A stretch of 64,000 nucleotides of DNA, from the NCBI GenBank assembly GCA_964522165.1, contig CAZFVV010000003.1, forward strand, positions 1 to 64,000, given 5' to 3'. The DNA comes from JABWBP01 sp964522165 (GTDB taxonomy: Bacteria; Calditrichota; Calditrichia; RBG-13-44-9; J075). Shown in pieces: positions 19,712-28,902 of the stretch (positions are counted from its first letter, which is position 1; each line of letters begins with the position of its first letter). The position numbers were made by a program, and so were the translations under genes. The notes below the pieces were generated by a model that searched no databases, was not told where the DNA came from, and saw only the letters and a list, made by a program, of their open reading frames with translations.

Positions 19712-20137
19712 ACGAATCCTTATGATAGGTGGTGCTATTCTACGGCGGGTTCACGACTGAGATATTTGATTTTCAAATCGCAGATAGACCTATTGAATTT
19801 GTGAATTTAGGTTTGGTTACCTCAAAGATTTGAGGTAATGAGGGGAGGAAGACGTTGATACAACCAGTTCCTATGAGTTCCGATGCCGCCCAACGCTATC
19901 TCTTGTGGCTGTTTTGATTCTAATTTTCTCTTGATATTCTCATCTGTCTTTATTTTCTCTTTGGTAATCATTATGCTCACCTCTTTTCCTGATTTATATA
20001 ATTTCTTCAACCGTCGCGTTGTTTTACCACATTATGGATTTAGAACCAATCAGGCTTTTTCCCATAAATTTATCGTGAAATACCTGCGCCAAAAAGGTTA
20101 AAGAAGAAAATGCAGAACGACAAGGTTTCTCTACGCC
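19712..20137. other. AT-rich region upstream of the cation ATPase
   Basis: 426 bp, noticeably more AT-rich than the surrounding genes. It holds a 49-codon candidate frame (19822-19971, minus) and a 10-bp palindrome TTACCTCAAA-GA-TTTGAGGTAA at 19817-19838. No other gene is seen. The ATPase promoter should lie in its left part. Confidence 0.5.
19822..19971 (-). CDS. Hypothetical 49-aa protein or gene remnant
   Basis: The frame starts MITKEKIKTD and ends LITSNL. A strong ribosome binding site, GAGGTG, sits about 7 bp before this ATG, which is why it is preferred to the upstream ATG at 20010. The first half is lysine- and glutamate-rich. I recognise no family. The stop falls in the palindrome at 19817-19838, so this could be the 5' fragment of a truncated gene. 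Confidence 0.3.
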   Translation of the reverse strand: MITKEKIKTDENIKRKLESKQPQEIALGGIGTHRNWLYQRLPPLITSNL

Positions 20138-20761
20138 TTACAGGCTCACCAGTTTCTCTTTGAACGCCTTGGCCACCGCTTCGGACTTGGAGTGAACCTC
20201 TAACTTGCGATAGATATTCTTGATATGCCGCCGCACCGTTTCCTCGCTGATAAATAGCTCATCGGCGATGGTTTTGTAACTCTGACCCTTGCACAAATGG
20301 GTCAGCACTTCCGTTTCCCGCTGGGTCAGGGAGGTTTCCGGGGTAACCCGGAAAGATTCCACGACCAGCCGGGCGATGCGGGTGCTCATCGGCGCGCCGC
20401 CGTCGTAGCTTTCCCGGATGGCCTCCAGAAGCCGGGCCGGGGGCGTATCTTTCACCAGGTAGCCGCACGCCCCGGCGCAGAGCGCCTGGAACACCACCCG
20501 GTCATCGCTCTGGATGGTCAACACCAGGATGTCCAGCTCCGGCATTTTCTCTTTCAGGATTTTGATACCTTCGATGCCGGACATTCCCGGCAGGCCGATG
20601 TCCATCAACACCACGTCGGGCGGATCTTTCAAAATACCTTTGATGCCTTTTTCGCAACTGGGATAGGCGCCGATACAGGCATAACCCGGGGTCCCGTTGA
20701 TCAACAAGGCCAGGCTTTCCCGGATATCCGGGTCATCTTCAACGATTGAAACGGTGATCAT
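20138..20761 (-). CDS. NarL/FixJ-type response regulator
   Basis: A 207-aa two-component transcription regulator. The receiver domain (1-125) has the acidic pair EDD at 8-10, the phosphorylatable Asp54 in VVLMDIGLPG, and the conserved Lys in YLVKDTPP (about 104). The C-terminal LuxR-type helix-turn-helix (about 145-200) has the typical LTQRETEVL start and SEETVRRHIKNIYRKL recognition region. It lies downstream of the propeller histidine kinase at 21095-25183 on the same strand. That kinase has the HisKA_3-type phosphoacceptor that normally pairs with NarL-type regulators, so they are very likely partners. Confidence 0.93.
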   Translation of the reverse strand: MITVSIVEDDPDIRESLALLINGTPGYACIGAYPSCEKGIKGILKDPPDVVLMDIGLPGMSGIEGIKILKEKMPELDILVLTIQSDDRVVFQALCAGACGYLVKDTPPARLLEAIRESYDGGAPMSTRIARLVVESFRVTPETSLTQRETEVLTHLCKGQSYKTIADELFISEETVRRHIKNIYRKLEVHSKSEAVAKAFKEKLVSL

Positions 20762-21094
20762 ATTGTTTCCTTAATCCACGACATTTTGCATGGCTAGATT
20801 GTTAAATGGTTAAATGGTTAAATGGCTGGTAGTCCTAAACGATAAACGCTCTTCCTCGGGGTAATATGTCATTCCCACGAAAGTCCCAAAGGGGCAAGTT
20901 GGGAATCCATAAGTGGTTTGAAAGCAGTAGATTCCTGCTTTTCCCGAAGGGAGCGCTTCGTGCCGCGGGAATGACCGCTTTAGGCTCGGATTTAATGAAA
21001 GCACTATCTTTTTAGCACTACCAAATGGTTGCGTGGTGGTACGGCCATTTAACCATTCAACGCAGATCATAATATACTGATTATAGAGCGCAAA
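20762..21094. other. Intergenic region between kinase and regulator genes, with nested inverted repeats
   Basis: 333 bp without a gene. It is filled by a MITE-like structure (20813-21057). The response regulator gene may therefore have its own promoter here, although it lies downstream of its kinase. Confidence 0.6.
20813..21057. repeat. MITE-like element with nested terminal inverted repeats
   Basis: The outer arms, AATGGTTAAATGGC at 20813-20826 and its exact reverse complement at 21044-21057, are 14 bp long. An inner pair, GTCATTCCC at 20868-20876 and GGGAATGAC at 20967-20975, encloses the middle. Total length is about 245 bp. It has no coding capacity. The layout fits a miniature non-autonomous element or two stacked intergenic repeats. 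Confidence 0.55.
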
Positions 21095-24000
21095 TCAATT
21101 CCCTGTTTGGGGGATTTCTCCGCCAAAGCGGACGATGGTTCCCCCCTCGCGGTTGGGGAGGAGGTCGATGGCTCCGTGGAGCTTTTCGGCGCGAAAACGC
21201 ATATTGTTCAGCCCGTTGCCCCGCGAGTACGCTTCCTCGTCCCCCTCGCCGGCGCCTGCGGCGGCCTTGAACAACGGCAGGCCGATGCCGTCGTCGGTCA
21301 GGGTAATCTCTAAACGCAAGGCGGCGGAGATCGCCAGGGTAACGTTCCGGCAGCGCGAATGTTTGAGGGCGTTGTTCATCGCCTCTTTGAAAATAAGGGT
21401 GAGGTGCCGCCGCCAGTCCATAGAAAGGCGGATGGATTCCATCTCCCTGGTAAGCCCCTCCACCCGGAAGGCGATGCCGGTTTTATCGAATAGCTCGTCC
21501 CCGAAATCTTTCAGGCGCACCGCCACTTCGTGCAGGGAATCTTTTTCCGGGTCCAGGGTCCAGATGAAATCCCGCATTCCCCCGGAAAGGGTTTTGGCGG
21601 TCTCCCCGATGCGGTTCAAATATTCGGTCAGCTCCGGGGGAGCGCCGTTGAGGCTGCGCTTCACAATTTCGCTGAAAAGGGAAATTTTGGTGAGCTTGTG
21701 CCCCAATTCGTCGTGAAAATCATGGGCGGCTTTGGCGCGCACCCGCTCGTTCTCCTGCGCTCTCACCTGCTCGATCTCCCTCACGCGACGGAGTTTTTGC
21801 CGCAGCCGGAATTCGTGCAGGAATACAATTAAAAACAGCAGCGCCGCCGCGCAGGCCAGGTAGAACCACCAGGTTTTCCAAAACGGCGGTTCGATGATGA
21901 GCGTTACCGCGGCTCCCACTTCGTTCCAAATCCCGTCATTATTGGCGCCTTTGACCCGGAAGGTGTATTTCCCGGGGTCCAGGTTGGTAAAACTGGCAAA
22001 CCGGCGCGCGCCGCACTGAATCCACTCCTCGTTGAATCCCTCCAGCCGGTAGGCGTACTGGTTTTTACGCGGGTTGGTATAATCCAGCGCCGCAAATTCA
22101 AAGGTTAGATAATTTTCCCGGTAGGAAAGGTGAATGGGCAGGTTTTGAAATATCGCCCGGTTCAGCATCTCTGCGCGCGGCTGGTCGAAGATGGTCATAG
22201 AAGTGAGAATGACCGGGGGAACATAAAAATTATCCTTAATGCTATCCGGGAAGAAGGCGGTCATCCCATTCACCCCGCCGAAAAGCATTTCCCCGTTGCG
22301 GCGCAGGCAATAAGCGCCGGGATTGAACTCATTGCCTTGCAGGCCGTCGTACACGTCATAATTCTTGAAAGTGATTCCCGGGGAGTTGAATTCGCCGCCT
22401 CCCAGGATCAGTTTAGACAGCCCTTTATTGGTGCTCAGCCATAAATTGCCCTGGCGGTCTTCCAGGATGCCGAAGATCATATTATTGGCCAACCCGTCGC
22501 GCTCGGAGAAGAAGGTAAACTGCTCCGTTGCGCGGTTGAATTGGTTCAGCCCTCCGCCGTAAGTACCGAACCAGAGATTGCCGGCTCTATCCTGGTAAAT
22601 CGAAAGGATCGCCGGGTTGTTCAAGCTGTGCGGATTATCGAATTCCCGCATGTAACGGATGAACTGCTCGTTCTTGCGGTCGAATTTGTTGAGTCCCCCG
22701 GCCCGGGTTCCGATCCACAAGGTTCGGCCCTGGCTGTAAGAATCTTCATAAATGGCCCAAACCTCGTTGTGGCTCAGGCTGTGAGGGTTATTGGCGTCGT
22801 GGCGGTACTGGGTAAATTTCTCCGTAAAGCGGTCGAATTTATTCAAGCCGGTGTTGGTTCCGATCCATAACTGCCCGTATTGATCCTCGCTAATGGAGTT
22901 GATGCGGTCCCCGCTGATGCTGTTGGAAGAATGGGGATCATAGCGGTAATATTTGAATCGCCCGCTTCGCCGGTTCAGCAGGTTAAGCCCCCCGCCGCTC
23001 GTGCCCACCCACACGTTGCCGGATTGATCCTGGTACAGGGCGGTAACGGCGTCGTTGCTTAAGCTATAAGGACGAGCCGGATTGTGCCGGAAATGCGAAT
23101 ATTGGTACAGGGAGGGGTTGCGCGGGTCGCTTCTCAGTTTGTTCAGCCCTCCCCCGGCGGTTCCCACCCACAAACTCGCGGAATCATCTTCCATGATGGC
23201 CGTGACCACCTTATCGCTCAGGCTCCGCGGGTTCCCGGGAACATGGGTATAGTGGCGAAAGTTCTGATTCCGCTGGTTGATTTTATTCAACCCTCCCCGC
23301 CCGGTGCCTACCCAGATAATACCGGAGCGGTCCTCGAAAACCGCCGTAACCAGGTTGTCGCTCAAACTTTGCGGATTGAGAGGGTCATTCCGATAGGAAA
23401 TAAACCCGTTCGGCGGTTTGGAAGAACCTTGCCGGGCGGCCCCGGTTTCGGCAGGTTCCGGGTGATCGGGTTCGTAATACCGGCAGCTCAGCCCTCCCTC
23501 CGCCGTCCCGATCCAGAGGTTGTGGTTGCGATCCTCCAGCACGGCGTTGATTTTCCCGGAGGCGGGGTCCTTCCCCCCGGCAGGCTTATAATCTTCCGGC
23601 CGGTAGCGGATCACCCGCCCGGTTCGGGAATCCAGGCGATTCAGCCCGTTTGCGTATGTGATAATCCATAACGTCTCGCCCGGCCTGTCGCTGCCGGGGT
23701 AGATCGACACGATGTAGCTGTGGTTCAAAGTGTTGGGATTCCGGGAATCGTGTTTATAAACCGTAAAATCTCCCGGTTTGGCGGTCGAATCCTGGCGCAG
23801 GCGGGCTAATCCGTCCGCGGTGCCGATCCACAAATTGCCCTCGCCATCCTCGTGAATGGCGGAAATCCAGTTGTGAGGCAGGGAATTCGGATTGCTCTTC
23901 TGCCGCAATTTGCGGGCAAAACTCCTCGCCTCTTGTTCGGAGAGCAGGAACAATTGAATCCCCCATAAATCCGGGCGCTCCGGCGGCTCGGTAATCCACT

Positions 24001-25183
24001 GCCGGAAGGAGTGCTGCTCGTCGGAGCGGTAGCGCAGCTTGTACTGGCCGGGTTTGAGGTAGAGAACCTGCATTTCGATGCGGTTGCGCGCCGCCCCGCC
24101 TGAGTGCACGGATTTTTCGTAATTCATTTTCCAGACAACTTCGTTTGGGCGAATTTTTTCGATCCAGCCGTAATCGCTCATTCCGTAAGCGTTGCCCTCT
24201 CCCACGGCTACCGCCAGCAGGTAGGCAGGGCGTTTGATCTCAAAATATTCCGTCTCGTCTTCAAAGTTCTGCAAATGCAGAATCGAGGCCAGGCGGCGAT
24301 TGCGGTTGGCCAGGGAGTCCATGGTAGTAAATATTTCCGGGAGATAGGTGGGGTTGCGGGCGTAAAAACGCTCGAAGCGCAATCGCGGGGGTTCGGCGGG
24401 AGATTCGAGGGGGGGTGAAGAAACGTTTTTCTGGCCATCGACAAGCGTCTCCGCCGGTAACGCGGTTTTGTTGAGCCCCCCGCCCTCGGTGCCGATCCAC
24501 AAATTCCCCTGCTGGTCCTCGTGCAGCACCCGGATGACGTTGCTGCTGAGGCTGAATGGATCCGCGGGGGAGGGGCGGTAATGGAAAAAACGCTCCTTTG
24601 CGTGGTCGAAAAGGTTCAGCCCCCCGCCGGCCGTTCCGATCCAGAAATTGCCCCGGCTGTCCTCTAACACTGCGGTGACGTTGTCGTCGCTCAGGCAATC
24701 GCGGTCCTGGGGATTGTGGCGGTAATGGCTAAATTTTTCTGTGGCCGGGTCAAAGCGGTTGATGCCCCCGCCGCTGGCGACTACCCACAAATAACCCAGC
24801 CGGTCTTCATAGATAGAGTAAATATAGTTCCCGGAGATGGACGTCGAATCCAGGGGATCGAAACGGTAGGTGCTGAAGCGGTAGCCGTCGTATTTATTCA
24901 ACCCGTCGGAAGTTCCGATCCACAGCAGCCCGCGGTGATCCTGGTAAATCGTCGAAATATTGCTCTGGAACAGCCCCTGCTCAAAGGAGATGCGCTCGAA
25001 TTTGATTTCCTGCCGGGCGAGCAAACCTGCGGCATATCCCCATAGCAGGCCGGCTAATATGATCGCAACCGTCGGCCTGTGTCCAAAACCATCCCCCTTT
25101 GAAAGGTGAAGAGTAAAAAATGGCTTGTGCAAAGCCCGGCCGACCGGTATTTTTTTGTTTGATAAGCGTTTTTTTAGATACAT
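21095..25183 (-). CDS. Two-component regulator propeller sensor histidine kinase (Reg_prop, Y_Y_Y, HisKA_3, HATPase_c)
   Basis: A 1362-aa membrane sensor of the hybrid-system type, but with no receiver domain of its own. The N-terminal signal anchor (about 38-57) is followed by many Reg_prop blades with the recurrent pattern (I/V)xEDxxGxLWIGTxxGGLN, forming two beta-propellers. A Y_Y_Y domain (about 1010-1080) and one transmembrane helix (about 1090-1110) follow. The dimerisation domain contains the phosphoacceptor His in AAHDFHDELGHKL. The HATPase has LTDDGIGLP and GNGLNNMRFRAEKL. Unusually, about 180 residues (about 245-425) that do not fit the blade pattern interrupt the first propeller. 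The likely partner is the regulator at 20138-20761. Related sensors often respond to polysaccharide fragments. Confidence 0.9.
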   Translation of the reverse strand: MYLKKRLSNKKIPVGRALHKPFFTLHLSKGDGFGHRPTVAIILAGLLWGYAAGLLARQEIKFERISFEQGLFQSNISTIYQDHRGLLWIGTSDGLNKYDGYRFSTYRFDPLDSTSISGNYIYSIYEDRLGYLWVVASGGGINRFDPATEKFSHYRHNPQDRDCLSDDNVTAVLEDSRGNFWIGTAGGGLNLFDHAKERFFHYRPSPADPFSLSSNVIRVLHEDQQGNLWIGTEGGGLNKTALPAETLVDGQKNVSSPPLESPAEPPRLRFERFYARNPTYLPEIFTTMDSLANRNRRLASILHLQNFEDETEYFEIKRPAYLLAVAVGEGNAYGMSDYGWIEKIRPNEVVWKMNYEKSVHSGGAARNRIEMQVLYLKPGQYKLRYRSDEQHSFRQWITEPPERPDLWGIQLFLLSEQEARSFARKLRQKSNPNSLPHNWISAIHEDGEGNLWIGTADGLARLRQDSTAKPGDFTVYKHDSRNPNTLNHSYIVSIYPGSDRPGETLWIITYANGLNRLDSRTGRVIRYRPEDYKPAGGKDPASGKINAVLEDRNHNLWIGTAEGGLSCRYYEPDHPEPAETGAARQGSSKPPNGFISYRNDPLNPQSLSDNLVTAVFEDRSGIIWVGTGRGGLNKINQRNQNFRHYTHVPGNPRSLSDKVVTAIMEDDSASLWVGTAGGGLNKLRSDPRNPSLYQYSHFRHNPARPYSLSNDAVTALYQDQSGNVWVGTSGGGLNLLNRRSGRFKYYRYDPHSSNSISGDRINSISEDQYGQLWIGTNTGLNKFDRFTEKFTQYRHDANNPHSLSHNEVWAIYEDSYSQGRTLWIGTRAGGLNKFDRKNEQFIRYMREFDNPHSLNNPAILSIYQDRAGNLWFGTYGGGLNQFNRATEQFTFFSERDGLANNMIFGILEDRQGNLWLSTNKGLSKLILGGGEFNSPGITFKNYDVYDGLQGNEFNPGAYCLRRNGEMLFGGVNGMTAFFPDSIKDNFYVPPVILTSMTIFDQPRAEMLNRAIFQNLPIHLSYRENYLTFEFAALDYTNPRKNQYAYRLEGFNEEWIQCGARRFASFTNLDPGKYTFRVKGANNDGIWNEVGAAVTLIIEPPFWKTWWFYLACAAALLFLIVFLHEFRLRQKLRRVREIEQVRAQENERVRAKAAHDFHDELGHKLTKISLFSEIVKRSLNGAPPELTEYLNRIGETAKTLSGGMRDFIWTLDPEKDSLHEVAVRLKDFGDELFDKTGIAFRVEGLTREMESIRLSMDWRRHLTLIFKEAMNNALKHSRCRNVTLAISAALRLEITLTDDGIGLPLFKAAAGAGEGDEEAYSRGNGLNNMRFRAEKLHGAIDLLPNREGGTIVRFGGEIPQTGN

Positions 25184-25354
25184 ACAAGCGCAACCCGGTA
25201 TGTTTGAAGCAACCGCTCATCGCGGTCGCTAAAGAGCATTCTGTGAACGGTGGTAATATAACGGAAAGAAATTCAAATGGGGAGTGAGAAATGGATATGA
25301 GTTGTTTACCGCGTCGCCTGCCCTGAATATGAAAATCTGTTTGGAGGAAGCATT

Positions 25355-26470
25355 ATGCGGCAATTTTCGAAGTATGGAACCATTGTTGTGCTTGGGGTGG
25401 GAATCGCCTGGCTGAGCGGTTGTTCCCGGGAAAAAGACCCGCTTAGCAGCGACCCTCCCAAGCCCACGCCCCAGGACCTCGAATGGGTCAAAACCGCGGG
25501 GCCCAATGCCGGGGGGGTGCTCTGCCTGGCGTTCGATTCCGTCGGGAACCTGTTTGCGGGCACGGACAGCGGGGTGTATAAATCCCCCGATAAAGGGCAG
25601 AACTGGGCGCCCTTTACCACCGGTTTGCCGGGGAACGCAGTTTATGCCCTCTCGGTTGACGCCAATGACCGGGTGTACGCCGGCCTCGACGCGAGCGGCC
25701 TCTTCCGTTCTCCCGCGAGCAGCGATAATTGGGTTAACGTCGGCCCGGTAAATCGCAGCGTTTGGGCAATCGCGCTCAACGCCGCGGGGCATATTTTCAC
25801 CGCCACTTCCGCGGGGTTATACCGCTCCACCGACCAGGCCGCCACCTGGACCCCGGCCAACAACGGGCTGAGCGACTCCCTGGTGCTCTCCCTGGCTTTT
25901 GGAACTTCCGGGGAAATTTTCGCCGGGGGCAGTTTAAAGGGCGTTTTCCGTTCCAGCGACAACGGAAATAGCTGGTCGCAGACCGGGCTGCCTATCGGAG
26001 CCATTCTGGCGCTGGCGATTGACGGAGAGGGCAGGCTATTTGCGGGAACCCTGGGAGCGGGGTTATACTTTTCCACCAATCACGGAACCAGTTGGAGTTG
26101 GGCGCTCCCGGCAAACGGTTTCCATGCCACTGTGGTGTACGACGTCGCGGTCAACTCCGACGATTTTCTGTTTGCCTGCGGGCACGGGGATGGGGTGTAT
26201 CGTTCGACCGATCACGGGGTAAATTGGGAGGAGAAGAATGCTAACCTGACCTCCAAAATCGTCCGTTGCCTGGCGCTGGACCGCGATGAAAGGTTGTTCG
26301 CCGGCAGCGACAGCGGATTTGTGTATTACACTTCCAATCCCACCACCATCCAGCCGGGGAGTTACCCACCCCTTAATCCCCTCCCGGGAGGGGAAATAGG
26401 GGATAGTTACATTTCGCCTTTTATTAGCCGGCTTTTGTCGATAAATTGGGCGCGGTTTTGCAAAAAATGA
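25355..26470 (+). CDS. BNR/YCF48-like beta-propeller lipoprotein
   Basis: A 371-aa lipoprotein with signal ending LSGC (Cys24). Residues about 50-340 contain repeated blades with the patterns LFAGTDSGVYKSPDKGQNW and GxxFRSSDNGxSW. These are Asp-box (BNR/sortilin/YCF48-like) beta-propeller motifs found in exo-sialidases and in many secreted FCB proteins; enzymatic activity is unproven. A strong GGAGG precedes the ATG. The last ~35 residues (PLNPLPGGE onward) come from what looks like an intergenic repeat sequence read through after the propeller. The original stop may have been lost, extending the protein. It is divergent from the propeller kinase, sharing a 171-bp promoter region. Confidence 0.8.
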   Translation: MRQFSKYGTIVVLGVGIAWLSGCSREKDPLSSDPPKPTPQDLEWVKTAGPNAGGVLCLAFDSVGNLFAGTDSGVYKSPDKGQNWAPFTTGLPGNAVYALSVDANDRVYAGLDASGLFRSPASSDNWVNVGPVNRSVWAIALNAAGHIFTATSAGLYRSTDQAATWTPANNGLSDSLVLSLAFGTSGEIFAGGSLKGVFRSSDNGNSWSQTGLPIGAILALAIDGEGRLFAGTLGAGLYFSTNHGTSWSWALPANGFHATVVYDVAVNSDDFLFACGHGDGVYRSTDHGVNWEEKNANLTSKIVRCLALDRDERLFAGSDSGFVYYTSNPTTIQPGSYPPLNPLPGGEIGDSYISPFISRLLSINWARFCKK

Positions 26471-26581
26471 TACCGGATGCCTAATGCCTGATACCGGATT
26501 CCGGATGCCAGGGGCCAGGTATCCGGCGTCCGGAATTCTCGGCTGTTAAAACTAAATCAATCGCTATACCCGGCAAAAGAA

Positions 26582-28819
26582 ATGCCTTCTAAACTCTTAG
26601 ACGATCTTAATCCCGCTCAGCGCAGCGCGGTGGAACATATCAACGGTCCTCTGCTCATCCTGGCGGGGGCGGGCAGCGGCAAAACCCGGGTGCTAACCTA
26701 CCGGATCGGCTACCTGTTAGAGCAGCGCATGGTGCGCCCGTACGAAATTCTGGCGGTAACTTTCACCAACAAGGCCGCCAACGAGATGAAACACCGGGTG
26801 GAGAACCTGCTCCAATTTCCCATCGACGGGATGTGGATCGGCACCTTTCATTCCGTGTGTGCGCGAATTCTGCGCATCGAGGGGATGCACTTAGGCTACG
26901 ACAGTAATTTCACGATTTATGACCAGGACGACCAGCTGCGCCAGATCCAGCAGGTAATGGAGGGGTTGAATATCAACCAGAGCATCCTCAAACCGCGCCA
27001 GGCGCACTACGCCATCAGCGACTGCAAGAATAAAATGTTAGGGCCGGAACAGTACGAACGCCGCGCCGGCACCCTGGCAGAGCGCCAGATCGCCAAAATT
27101 TATTGGGAATACGAAACCGCCCTGCGCCGCAATAATGCCTTCGATTTCGACGATTTGCTGATCAAACCCCTGGATTTGTTCACCAAAGAACCTGCCATTC
27201 TTGAAAAATACCAGTCCAAGTTCAAATACATCCTGGTGGATGAGTACCAGGACACCAATAAAGCGCAGTATTACCTGGTGCGGCAGCTCTCCGCGAAACA
27301 CCGCAACATCTGCGTGGTCGGCGATGAGGACCAGAGCATCTACCGCTGGCGCGGCGCGGATATCGAAAATATTCTCAGCTTTGAAAAGGATTACCCGGAT
27401 TGCGAGGTGGTGCGGTTGGAGCAAAACTACCGCTCCACCCAGGTTATTCTGAGCGCGGCCAACTCCGTGGTCAGCAATAACCAGAAGCGGCTGGGCAAAA
27501 ACCTCTGGAGCCGCAAAACCGGCGGGGAAAAAATTTGCGTTATCGGCGCCTCCGACGAGGGTGGGGAAGGGTTGGAAGTGGCCAATATCATCCGCAGCGA
27601 GATGGCGAAAAACCAACTTTCTTACAACGATATCGCGCTGCTCTATCGCACCAACGCCCAGTCGCGCGCCTTAGAAGACAAGCTGCGCCGGGCCAATATT
27701 CCCTATGTTATTGTCGGCGGCACTCGCTTTTACGAGCGCAAGGAGATCAAAGACGTGCTGGCCTACCTGCGGGTGATCGTCAACCCCCGCGACGCCGTGG
27801 CATTGCGGCGGATCATCAATTACCCCGCCCGGGGCATCGGGATGACCACCCAGCAAAAGTTAGAACAGCACGCCGCGGAACGGCAAATCACGCTCTACCA
27901 GGCGCTGTTGGAGGTCCTGGAAATCAAAGATTTGTCTGCCGGAGTCAAGGATAAGATTCACTCTTTCGTGAGCACGCTGGAAACGATCCGCAAGGAGTTG
28001 AAAACTGCCAGCGCCTTCGAGGTTACCGCCTGGGTGGTCAAAACCTTCGCTTTGAAAAGCCCCTACGAGCTTAGCGGCCTGCCGGATGATGAAGCGCGGC
28101 TGGAAAACATCAATGAATTGCTGAACAGCATCGCCAGCTTTACCGAGGCGCGGGGCGCGGCAACCGGGGAATTTCCCGGGGAGGCCACCCTGGAAAAATA
28201 TTTGGAGGACGTTTCCCTGCTCACCGACGTGGACCGTTGGGACCCCGGCTTTTCCGCAGTTACCCTGATGACCCTGCACAGCGCCAAGGGGCTGGAATTT
28301 CCGGTGGTGATCATTTGCGGGCTGGAACAGGGGCTGTTTCCGCTCTCCCGCACCTTCGGCAACCCGGATGACTTAGAAGAAGAGCGCCGGCTTTTTTACG
28401 TGGGCATGACCCGGGCCAAGGACCGCCTCTACCTGGTATGGGCGCGGCAGCGGCGGCGCTTCAGCGGGAACGATTACGGGTCGTCATTCCTCAACACTTC
28501 CTCCAAATTTTTGGAGGAAATCCCGGATGAGTACAAAAACGAAGATAGCTATGATGATTTCGGCTCCCATCGCCGGGAATCCCGCCAGCAGCGCATCCGT
28601 TTCCAGGAATCGCCCGGGGATGTTTCTGCGTACGCCTCGGAAATGCTGGATCATCCCGATTACAAAATCGGCGACTGGGTGATTCACGAAGAATTTGGCC
28701 GCGGGCAAATCTTAGGAGTGGAGCGCGGCAGCGCCGGCACCAAGCTCTCGGTGTTCTTCAAGAGCAAAGGGTTGAAGAAATTGATCGCCGAGTATGCAAA
28801 TTTGCGGGTGGTGGAGTAA
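26582..28819 (+). CDS. pcrA: UvrD/PcrA-type DNA helicase
   Basis: A 745-aa superfamily 1A 3'-5' helicase involved in DNA repair and in displacing recombinase filaments. Walker A is AGAGSGKT (about 28-35), motif Ia is TFTNKAANEM, and motif II is VDEYQDTN (about 219). Motif III is GDEDQSIYRWRGA, motif V LHSAKGLEFPVV, and motif VI RRLFYVGMTRAK. The C-terminal tail (about 690-745; GDWVIHEEFGRG) is the Tudor-like RNA-polymerase-interacting domain of PcrA/UvrD. Length and domain order are standard. The symbol pcrA is preferred to uvrD by overall similarity to non-proteobacterial members. Confidence 0.94.
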   Translation: MPSKLLDDLNPAQRSAVEHINGPLLILAGAGSGKTRVLTYRIGYLLEQRMVRPYEILAVTFTNKAANEMKHRVENLLQFPIDGMWIGTFHSVCARILRIEGMHLGYDSNFTIYDQDDQLRQIQQVMEGLNINQSILKPRQAHYAISDCKNKMLGPEQYERRAGTLAERQIAKIYWEYETALRRNNAFDFDDLLIKPLDLFTKEPAILEKYQSKFKYILVDEYQDTNKAQYYLVRQLSAKHRNICVVGDEDQSIYRWRGADIENILSFEKDYPDCEVVRLEQNYRSTQVILSAANSVVSNNQKRLGKNLWSRKTGGEKICVIGASDEGGEGLEVANIIRSEMAKNQLSYNDIALLYRTNAQSRALEDKLRRANIPYVIVGGTRFYERKEIKDVLAYLRVIVNPRDAVALRRIINYPARGIGMTTQQKLEQHAAERQITLYQALLEVLEIKDLSAGVKDKIHSFVSTLETIRKELKTASAFEVTAWVVKTFALKSPYELSGLPDDEARLENINELLNSIASFTEARGAATGEFPGEATLEKYLEDVSLLTDVDRWDPGFSAVTLMTLHSAKGLEFPVVIICGLEQGLFPLSRTFGNPDDLEEERRLFYVGMTRAKDRLYLVWARQRRRFSGNDYGSSFLNTSSKFLEEIPDEYKNEDSYDDFGSHRRESRQQRIRFQESPGDVSAYASEMLDHPDYKIGDWVIHEEFGRGQILGVERGSAGTKLSVFFKSKGLKKLIAEYANLRVVE

Positions 28820-28902
28820 GCGCCAGCCCCATTGTAACATTCGGAGAGAATAAATATCTCACCCGGAGTGATTTACAGAAATGATTTTAAAAGGACAAAC
28901 CG

